From Tubiluchus corallicola (taxonomy: Eukaryota > Priapulida > Priapulimorpha > Priapulimorphida > Tubiluchidae): a stretch of 64,000 nt of DNA. The stretch's first letter is position 1. Each line of letters starts with the position of its first letter. Below, piece after piece: positions 55,101 through 64,000 of the stretch. The DNA is taken from positions 1 to 64,000 of the forward strand of contig JAQGDQ010000580.1 in the NCBI GenBank assembly GCA_030141605.1, read 5' to 3'. The notes under the pieces are model-generated. The model was given only the letters and a program-made list of their open reading frames with translations, had not been told where the DNA came from and searched no databases. A program made the position numbers and the translations under genes.

Positions 55101-58100
55101 TTCTGTACTTGCATGAAAATAGATTTTGAGAATAAATTTCAAAATGATTTCACTCCTGTAAAAGAGCTGAATCTAAAACGTTTTTTCTAAGTTGACTAAT
55201 CTACAAAATGTTTTCAGTGGCGACAGCCAGTTTGTGGTGCACCTACTTCAAAACCTGATGACACATATACCGTAACACAAAGCCATATGTTTCCTTCCAA
55301 ACACAACAGTAAATTACCTTTATACTGGGTATTTAAATTTAAGTATCAGACAATAATCAATAACATGTTTAAAGCTAATCAAAAGTTTTTATGCCTAAAA
55401 ACACACAATGTAGCTTTCTTTTGCTAAAAAGAATTTAGTCCAAGTACCTCCTTTACAGACTCCTCATCTTTTATTTTCTCTGTTAGACTTTTTTGAAACT
55501 CTTTTTTGAGTCCAGAGTTCTGCTTTTCACGCTCCAGTGTAACCAAACTTTCAAGTCCCGTTGACTCACAAAACACTGCTTCCAGAGCCTCGAAGGAGCG
55601 CTTGTTAGGTGGCAAAAGATCCTGTGCATTTAAAAAAACAGTGGTTAAAGGAAATATCAAATAGCAAACCCAAATCGTTTACTTACACCAACTCTGTGGC
55701 TTTGTGTAAACATTTTTGGAAATTTAAATAATCTCTTTACTTAATTTTTTTTTGTTATTACAGTTATAATAAATTATTATGATAATGGTTATAAATTCAT
55801 TTTTTGTAAGGGGTCATCTAGGAAGCACAATGATATAATTCTTCGGCTAGAGAATTTTATTTGTATCCTTCAGACTTTTTTCTGCAAAGAAGTATTGCCT
55901 ATTGTAATTTTCACACAGAAGAAGAAATCTGTTACAGACTTGGGTATATTCGTTTTTGGACTTTTTTAAGCTTATAATACATGTCCATACATGTCCATGT
56001 ATCCATCCAGTACACATATTTTTGTTCTAAACTTATAAAAACTTATAAAAGACAATGCAATGTATCGATACAATGATGTTTTATTACAGGCTTACACAGA
56101 GCTAAGTATACCAAAAGTTTACTAAAAGAGTACAGAAACTGTGAATTAATTCAACCCAAGTAAATATCAGCTTATAGGTTGCAAAATAATTTCCACTTCA
56201 GCATGTGTGTGATTAAAAATTCTAACTTACCAAAAGTTCGAATCCTGGCTTGCGGAGAGCCGCAACAATACTAGTCATGTCTTTTTCCTTCAGCCAAGTT
56301 TGAAACATTTTCTCTGCGAAGTCCAGGGAGATACCTGTCAAATAAACAAACAAAATAATCAATGAAGTTACTGGTTAGCGTTACACCAAAGTTATTTTCT
56401 ACAATTAATCTGATTAAAGCAGTATGAAACGGTTCATTTAAAACATAAAAAACACTATCAGCACTACATGTGATAAAATGGCCTCATTATAACTACACAT
56501 GTAGTTTCTTCTACTTGGGAAACACAAGCACTGAGAACTAGTTTGGAAATTAGCATAACATTACAATAAACACGTATAGCATCATAGCTTCCACTGGGTG
56601 CATGATCTCAGGCATGACTGAACTATTAAGCCGCCTACTACTGGGAAAGAGCAAGGAAAGAAGATGCTCTTCAACCGTTCTTTAATGATAAGATTTTCAG
56701 ACTGTATGCCTTGTGAGCAGAAGGTCTCATGTTTCAGTTCTAGGTATAAAATTTCCATCTCTGCTCCAGTGACAACCATAGAAATCCCTATTTCTCAAAG
56801 TGAGTTATGGTAACTAATTTCACGCAACTAGTTAAATGTTACTGGATATTATGTCTAAGTAGTTACTCAGCAATCAGCATATTATGTTACATAATCGAGA
56901 CACACAACTGGAAGAACTGTTAATGCAAGTATATATTTGCAACTCACCTTCTTTGACAAGAGGCTCGGCCTTGAGACATGGCAGGATGGATGGAGAAGCC
57001 ATGCCATTGGCCAGGAAGATTCCAATAATGGTGGCAAGTTTAGTTCGCTCTGCAGGAGTGAAACCCTTAAGAAACACCAAGACCTAAAAAGTAAACCAAT
57101 GATGATACATTTTTTCCTCAAAAATATGTGTAGCACTAGATGTTGTAACACACAGTTTTGTCCTGCTACAAAAATGTCTTATCATTGTTTTACAATTAGA
57201 CAGAAGACAGCCTAAGTGGTGCAATAAAAAACTAATAACCTCACTGCTGCCCTCATTTAAAAATAAACCAGAAATGACATGACACTAAACCAAAAACGTT
57301 ATTTGGAATAAACAAAAAAAATCACAAAATAATGCTTTGTGAATCAATGTCTTACAATTACAACATTACATAGAAATGCGACAAAATTTAATAAACCCAA
57401 AAAAACATAGCCATTCTGCTAGCAGGATTAATATATGCTTTAAAAATACAAGTGTTAATCATTACCTTTTTGACTTCATCTTCGAAATATTTTTCTAGAT
57501 ATTTGTAGCGACGTATCAACTTGCTGAAAACCTAAAACAATCAATGCAAATTCACTACACATAAATGTGTACTAAGCAGTCTTATGGTTAGGATTATAAG
57601 TACAAATACTATTATAATAAATATTTTCTTAGGAATAAACCTCAATGTGTCTCCACTGGCCACAAACCATGCAACTTTTTTCAATAATAATAATGTTTCG
57701 CCAATAATAAAAATGGTTGACAACATTTGTATAGAACTACAGTGCACTTGGGCTATTTTCAGCAACAATTATATTAAATAACTGATAAATCTTAATTTTC
57801 TTCAATCTAACAATTATCTTATTTCATTTAAAATTAATTTTATTGAAAATTACTGATTAATAAAATACGTTGGATACACTTTTAACAAACACAATGTTAA
57901 ACGTAGTAAAACAGCAAAACAAGTTCCTTACAAATTGCTTTTGTATTAAAAAATGCAAAAACTAGAAAGTCGGTGTATACATTGTTTTCAAAAATACCAG
58001 TAACAAATTTTTATGATGTTGCTGATTTATAGACACATTCAGTCACCCAACTACAGATTTCATGAATAGCTTGCGTGCATTGACCTAGAAGAAATTCACC

Positions 58101-59927
58101 ATGACCAAATACCAACCTTAGCATACTGTTTTATGCTATCCAGATCATCATTAGCATTAAGTACACAAACTTCAGTGCGCGCTACCTTTGACTGATCTGC
58201 ATCACCCACAATACTTCCCCCAGGAGCTACAAACATATAAAAAACAGTAATTCAACACTGAGTAGTAGCATTACTGCTACCTTACTTAAAATTACTTAAA
58301 ATCCACCAATAACTGCCTCTGATGAGGGAATAAATTCAGATTAAGCTCACCGAAATAACAGTTAATTAGCAAAATACTAATAAAGAAAAGTTTTAAACAT
58401 GTCAAACACACATAAGTGACAAATGCTCTGCCAACAATTATTACATTTACTAATGCACAATTTTCGATGCTATCTTTCCAGAATTAACAACTTAAAAACT
58501 CATCTAATAAATTAAGAATTATTTTAGTGTGAATATCATCACTCTGAAATGTTAGGACTGTTGATCATAAACGACTATCTTTATCATAAGAGTCTAAGAG
58601 AGTCTAAGACTATTCACCAAGCTCCTGAATCAAAAGTTCTGGAGCCTGATCCAAAGTTGATTTGATTTTTTTAGATTTTTTTTGACAGCCACTTTTGGCT
58701 TCAAAAATATAACAAATTGTGAGTTTAGTCCTATAATGCCTTACAGTTATTCCGCAACTAGTATACATGAATGTGGACAATGACATTTTCACAACATCAT
58801 TTCATGTCCAGAAGAAACACAAGTTATGGCAGAAAAATTGTCAACAGAGTTCAATCATTTAGTTTATCTAGTTAAATTTTAAAATTTATATCGACTTGCT
58901 ATTATTCTACCACCACATATTACTTCTTTATAATCAAGTCTATAGATAACATGCAATAAATAACCAAAACCAAAATTATCAGTTGAAGATGGAACAGACA
59001 CACAATTATTAAGTTTTTTAAATCAAACTCTGACTGTGAAAATGAAAAGTGAACAAGTCAGAAAATGCCCATCATTTACTGATTAAATCTCAATGCCAAA
59101 TTTTGACAGAAAGCCAAAAAAAATAAATAATAAATGTGGGCTTATTTCATCATCCAATATATTTGGATCCAAAACATCCCATTTTCAAAAAAAAATTGTT
59201 TAGTACAAATATTTAGTGTATACCTAATATTCCACCAGCAAACAGTATATCGAAAAGCGTTTCAGCATAACGTCGATAATCGAGTTTAGAGCCTGCAGTG
59301 TCGAGATACTTGGAAACTTTATCAAGGTCGTTCCCAGCTTCGTTAAAACCACGGATTATCGTGTCTCGAAATGCTACAGGATCATATTTCTCTTTCTCAT
59401 CTGAGAAAAAAGAATAATTTTTGCAATGCTACACTTTAAAATGCCGTTATAATTTTAAAAAAAACGCAAGTCTATACTTATTCTACCACACAGAGCAATG
59501 GTTATTGTAGAGCAAACTACCGTTATTCTTAATTTCACGGCATAACTACACTAACAATGAAAAACTATAGCTCCACAGTTAATAAAATGATAAGGCAACG
59601 ATAACATCAGTCGTAAACCTGAAATAAAATGGAAGAAACATTTTACCAAAGCTCATGTAATGTTCAGCACTCCTATGTGATAATCCCTAAAATATTTTAA
59701 TACCACCGACTAAAACTAGTGCTGGACTTTTGATTTTTAGATCGCTGACATTCTCTTCTTATATAGTTTTTATATTTAAATGGCTAACATTTATGGCCAC
59801 AGTTATATGACAATATGACCATTATATATATATTAAGTTTAATACATTACAAAAAAAACAACTTACCCCTTTTTCGGGTCTTTATGCGCTGACCAGATAG
59901 CGTTGGTTTTTCTGCCTTCTGACTCAT
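52150..59927 (-). CDS. BZW1: BZW / eIF5-mimic protein (complete, 11 exons, 422 aa)
   Basis: BZW proteins (5MP) resemble the C-terminal half of eIF5. They bind eIF2 and eIF3 and tighten start-codon choice in the cytoplasm. Exons on the minus strand: 59927-59867, 59400-59224, 58226-58117, 57531-57466, 57083-56948, 56334-56231, 55621-55448, 55025-54876, 54380-54245, 53278-53156, 52181-52150; all joins GT/AG, in phase, 1269 bases. The start [20 protein letters not shown] matches human [18 protein letters not shown]. Then come [45 protein letters not shown], and the W2 domain (~250-415) with [54 protein letters not shown] and [15 protein letters not shown]. The acidic tail [10 protein letters not shown] ends at TAG. 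Human BZW1 is 419 aa, so length is normal. Animals outside vertebrates usually have one BZW gene, so the 1/2 choice is not meaningful. Confidence 0.96.
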
Positions 59928-60809
59928 ACAACAATATTCTAAAACACAAATAAAATATATTACCTAGGCACATACGAACATAATGCAATATTGAATACTG
60001 AATTTAGATAACGGATTAATACAGTCAAGCCAAAATTTTTACAACATAAATATAATCATTCATATTTAGTTAACTAGTGAAATGTAATAAGTTTTATCGT
60101 AAAAAAACTTAGCACCAGAATGTGTTCAAAATCCAACGAGCAAAAACTTGTGGAAGATGCTCACATTGGATTTAGCAGAATTTACAATAAACAGAAACTA
60201 CCAATGTTCAAAATATTACAACAAGAATGTTCTAATATAATTTTTTGTGGCTGCCTTTCATACATATAGATCTTTATTCATTAAAAGCTATCATCCACCA
60301 AATCCTTACACTTAATGGAAAAGTATTGGTAAAATGTTCTGTTCAGCTAAGAACTAATTGTTGTAAACACCAATAAGCAATAAAGGATGTTTGTTATTTA
60401 AAACATGAAATATTCAAAGGATAAAAACTAATCCTTTCAACACAGCTGTGTTAGAATCATGTATGCTAAACAAAAAGCAATTTTTGAATTTTGACAACTA
60501 ATTATTCCAAGTTATGAGCAATTTTCTTGTTTTAAATACTAGCTCAAGATTTGCAAAATATGCAGATTAATTTAGTAGTAGTTATAGCATAATTACATCG
60601 AATAAGAAAGTTCCTAGCAAAGAAATTAGATAACGCATCTTACAAAAAAATCAGGACATTTGCCATAATAAAGTAATTATGTGACTAAATTCAGTTTCCA
60701 TTACTAAGTTGGTACATAAGAAAAGATACACAGGTGTATAAAGCATATGTAATAGCTTTTATAGGTCTTTAAATAAGACAATTTATTATAAACACAATTT
60801 GGTACTTAC

Positions 60810-60860
60810 TTAGAACACTGGAATGCTCTGTAGCAATATAACTGATTGGCCTGGCTGCAC
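60810..60860 (-). other. Probable 5' UTR exon of BZW
   Basis: On the minus strand a strong acceptor (CTTTTCCTTTTTTTTGAAG) precedes 51 bases that end in a consensus donor (TTCTAA|GTAAGTACC). The coding exon has its own acceptor (GTGTTTTAG, exon from 59938) 11 bases before the ATG, so an upstream non-coding exon is required. No ATG is created upstream. Since this exon has an acceptor, a further 5' exon should exist beyond 60860. Not proven. Confidence 0.5.
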
Positions 60861-61174
60861 CTTCAAAAAAAAGGAAAAGACAACATAAGGCACAAAGCAC
60901 TACCAGAATATAGACATTTATTTCCTGTTTTTGACAGAAAATATATTTGAAGGCCCTTTACTTTAATATTTTCGGAAACTAAACACTTTACCCTTTACTA
61001 ATTTCTTCAGCCATTCAAATCCCTTGTTAAGATTTAGCACACAAAGGCAGATATGTTATCTATTAATAATGTACGTGGAATACATAGAACTATTATGATA
61101 TCGGGTATACAGGACATGCACCAACAAGAAGGGCTCTTAAAGTTTACTGCACAAACAATTATAATAACAAAATG

Positions 61175-61250
61175 TTAAAGGAAAACTGGACGCAATCTTA
61201 AAATTCAGCTCAGAACAATCTACCCTATAAAATATTAAGCACTTCATTGC
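61175..61250. mobile_element. Left end related to the TTAA element at 41323
   Basis: TTAA at 61175-61178 is followed by AGGAAAACTGGACGCAATC, then by phrases shared with the element at 41323: TTCAG.TCAGAA and CCTA.AAAATATT.AAG. A matching inverted right end was not found downstream, so this is a partial or diverged copy. Confidence 0.5.
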
Positions 61251-61341
61251 CTGTATGACGAGAATCTCCCGTCACGAAAATACTATTCCAACGGGCCTGT
61301 ATGACGAGACCCTACCGTCATGCTTAATATGCAAATTAACT
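61250..61341. repeat. Two imperfect 46-base direct repeats
   Basis: CCTGTATGACGAGA..CT.CCGTCA occurs at 61250 and again at 61296, a period of 46 bases, with diverged remainder. It lies inside the region that follows the TTAA left end. Confidence 0.5.
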
Positions 61342-61949
61342 GATGCCTATGCCAGTAGTAATAATACTGACACAAGCCATGTGCAACTGAAGAATCTAGC
61401 TTTGAAAACAAAAAGCGGTACTGTCCTCTGCTGTCTAAAAAGATGGTATACAAGCTACAAAACATTCATGGCCAAAAAACGTACAAAATACACAAAAAAG
61501 ATTGCTGTTATTACTGAACTGTCGTCTGCTACGTTGTCACTGCTGCATAGCTTTCCAGTGTGGAGCAAATTAGGGACTACCTTGCAAAATTTGGTGAAGC
61601 CAATCCATACATGTAATTAGATATGACTATTTCAACATTGTATGGTTGATAAATTGTGTACATCCAAGTTAGAAATTACAGCATTAGACTTGCCTTTATT
61701 TCTTCTACACACTATAATGGCTATTGGGTCAAACATTTGACAGCACTGCTCACACATATTTTACAAAAAATTTTGTACAAAATACAACATTCAAATTGTA
61801 CTGACAAGTGAAGGATGGCCAAAAAGTTGCTAAAGCTGTATGTGTGATGTGTGCATACATGTGCATGTAAACACATGCATATAAACTAAGCAATATTTGC
61901 TCGTGTATGCAATGCTTTTTTTAGAATCACAAAGTACCAATTCAAGTGT

Positions 61950-62030
61950 AGAGATGATGACGGTGGTGATACTGGTAACGATGGTGGTGACACTGATGAC
62001 GATGATGCCGACAATGACATCGACGCTAAT
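61950..62030. repeat. Degenerate GAT/GGT-rich simple repeat
   Basis: Imperfect trinucleotide run (GATGATGACGGTGGTGATAC-like) in non-coding sequence. Similar GGT-rich text occurs near 62285-62315. Confidence 0.7.
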
Positions 62031-62577
62031 ACTTTTAGAAAAAATTATAATTATAGTATTTTTATAAATTTAAATCATAATTTAACAAACATAATAAAAC
62101 TTATTTTGTAACAACGCAACAATATTTTGCGTATCAGAAACTCTGCTTTTATTTTCTTCTACTTTTCTTTTCTTTCTGCTTTTCCTTCCCTTTTTTCTCA
62201 ACATTCCCCATCATTCTTACAAGTTCACAAGTTTGCTAATACATCAATGAAAAATGGTAACAACAACTGGTAGTAGCAGACACAGGTGGCAGTGGCATTG
62301 GTGGTGGTGGTGAAGGGTATTGCATAAAAACAGGTGCTGTACCTCACAGTTCAGAGGTGTTCAGTTGTCACATAGTGTGCACATGTTCTACAGCTGATGC
62401 GTGAGCACAGCGATAAACTTGAATTTCAATTTTAAACTTAAAATCTTGGCAACGCTTTGTATATTGTACATTAGCACTGTACTTCAATTTTCGCTTTGGT
62501 GAGCATGTGCAACACACTCATACATTGCTGTTGATATAAATTCATATAAAAAAGACTAGATAATTATCTGTGCAGAA

Positions 62578-63477
62578 GGCAACTTCGGTGCTATTACACT
62601 TTCGCACCTCCTAGTTTTTTCTGGCCTATTGTTTGTTTTCAGGCCTGCAGGCCAGAAAGCAGACCAACAGGCGTAATATACACCAGATTCCCATAATATT
62701 ATTGGTTTTTAGGCCTTACAATTCCAGGTTACAGTCATACATTACTTACCGTCACCAACACGCAAGAATCTCCACATGAATAACTGTGACGTATGTGGCC
62801 CTTAACCTGTATTTTTAGTTTCTTTGCATAATTTATGATTATTATGGTTGCAACCGCGGGAGTTTGTATCGTATTACAGTGTTCCCTCACTACTTCAAAA
62901 ATATTAATGTGAAATATTTATCGCGGTATCTTCGCTGTTTCGATGACATCAGAATAGTGGTAATGATGACGATAATGAAAAAAACAACACTGCAATAATG
63001 GTGGTGATAATGAGTATATAAAACTAAAATGCCATTACAATACTGTGTCATTCATTGTCTTATCTTCAAAAGACTTCCCGAATTTTTTGTTTCTTCTTCA
63101 CTGTATAGTCAGATCCAAGCTGGCATATACGAGGAAATTATCTTAGACGACTACAGTTATTTATCAATAATTTTATTTCGTAAATGCGGTTAATAAAAAA
63201 GTGTGTCACGTGCCTTTTAAGCTAGGCCCTGATAATGCCTAAACTAGTATGAAATTCGTCACGTGATTACACTACACACACAAACATGATGGCGATACGA
63301 ACTGTATAGTGTACAACTGTGAATACAACGTAATTATACACTAAATATATGAGTAAATTACCACGAGATTAGCGGAAACATTCACTGATGACGTGAGAAT
63401 AATAGAATAATGACCTACGAGCCTAGAAACGAGTAATAACCTAGAAGGTGCGAAAGTGTAATAGCGCCGGCAACTTC
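62578..63477. mobile_element. 882-base terminal-inverted-repeat transposon with 9-base target duplication
   Basis: The perfect direct repeat GGCAACTTC flanks the element at 62578-62586 and 63469-63477. Just inside are 28-base inverted ends (62587-62614 and 63441-63468, starting GGTGCTATTACACTTTCG on the left and, inverted, GGCGCTATTACACTTTCG on the right) that match at 26 of 28 positions. There is no coding frame, so it is non-autonomous. A 9-base duplication suggests a Mutator-like (MULE) element; 8-base hAT or P classes would need one base of chance identity. The inside holds a GGCCTGCAGGCC palindrome and a block of CACGTG/TCACGTGA-like sites. Confidence 0.82.
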
Positions 63478-64000
63478 TCTTCTGAGCTTTTAAGGCCTGC
63501 TGTAATTTGTGTGCTTGCACTACGTAGGTGATTATTCAACTGATTCTTTCTACTCAATTTTAACATCTTATCCACCACACTCACCTTAGATACCAAGTAT
63601 TGGGTCTTTTCTGGTGCGTCTAATTGGAGATTATTCTGGCCTGGATATTATTTTACTTCAGTTTTCAAACCCTTTGTTTTAAACTAGAATTTTTGCATCT
63701 CACTTATGGTGCGAAAGAAACATTGACCAGCGACTCGATAAATTAAGGCATTATGGTTTGTCATAATTTTACTTTTTATTATACCAATTACAACTACATG
63801 ATTTACAACCCACTGAGACCATATTTTGCGCGTTATGATTTGCACTCGGGTCATTGTTAGTGAAGAATTCAGAAAAACCTTGTTAGTACTAATGACTGCC
63901 TACAATGTGAGTGTGTTCCGTCTTTCTATTATCCTTGCCAAATTAAACGCTATATTATTTTGTTAACAATACCAATACGTTAGAATACAGCGAAAACATG
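63478..64000. other. Non-coding end of window; nothing recognised
   Basis: No conserved exon, tRNA or repeat was recognised on either strand in the last 520 bases. Confidence 0.5.

Noticed and set aside
61255-61620. 121-codon plus-strand frame
   Set aside because: It overlaps a repeat-derived region, shows no domain, and lacks splice partners; likely chance.

Overview
This is an AT-rich animal nuclear DNA window. It has intron-rich protein-coding genes with GT-AG introns, metazoan-specific proteins (a liprin-beta with three SAM domains, a two-pore channel, a fused molybdenum cofactor sulfurase, a BZW/eIF5-mimic protein), microsatellites and several non-autonomous DNA transposons. An invertebrate is likely; I cannot name the phylum from sequence alone. 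Nothing here is bacterial, so operons, ribosome binding sites and CRISPR do not apply.

Layout. (1) 1-2300 holds two gene pieces: four minus-strand exons of a two-pore channel (TPCN1-like, second-repeat S4-S5 linker to pore, 595-2027) and one plus-strand terminal exon of RNase H2 subunit A (2037-2299). The two homologies stop within about 10 bases of each other. (2) 3777-14763 (+) is a complete 13-exon MOCOS gene that sums exactly to 863 residues. (3) 14764-20490 has no recognisable gene; it includes a CpG-richer stretch and a tRNA-like SINE scrap. (4) 20491-50001 (+) is a complete 21-exon liprin-beta gene (945 residues). It contains an extra 786-base in-frame exon at 35438-36223 that would give a second isoform with a long tyrosine/proline-rich N-terminus (about 1118 residues). 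(5) 52150-59927 (-) is a complete 11-exon BZW (5MP) gene of 422 residues, convergent with liprin-beta, with a probable 5' UTR exon at 60810-60860. (6) 60861-64000 is non-coding as far as I can see; it carries an 882-base terminal-inverted-repeat element with a perfect 9-base target duplication.

The genes are functionally unrelated housekeeping or cell-biology genes: endolysosomal channel, ribonucleotide removal, Moco maturation, adhesion/synaptic scaffold, translation-start control. All exon joins were checked by hand for GT/AG and reading phase; intron positions are predictions without transcript support. The most interesting points are the alternative liprin-beta N-terminus, the abrupt TPCN1/RNASEH2A junction, and several small transposons with intact ends (TTAA, 9-base, TA and hAT-like target sites).
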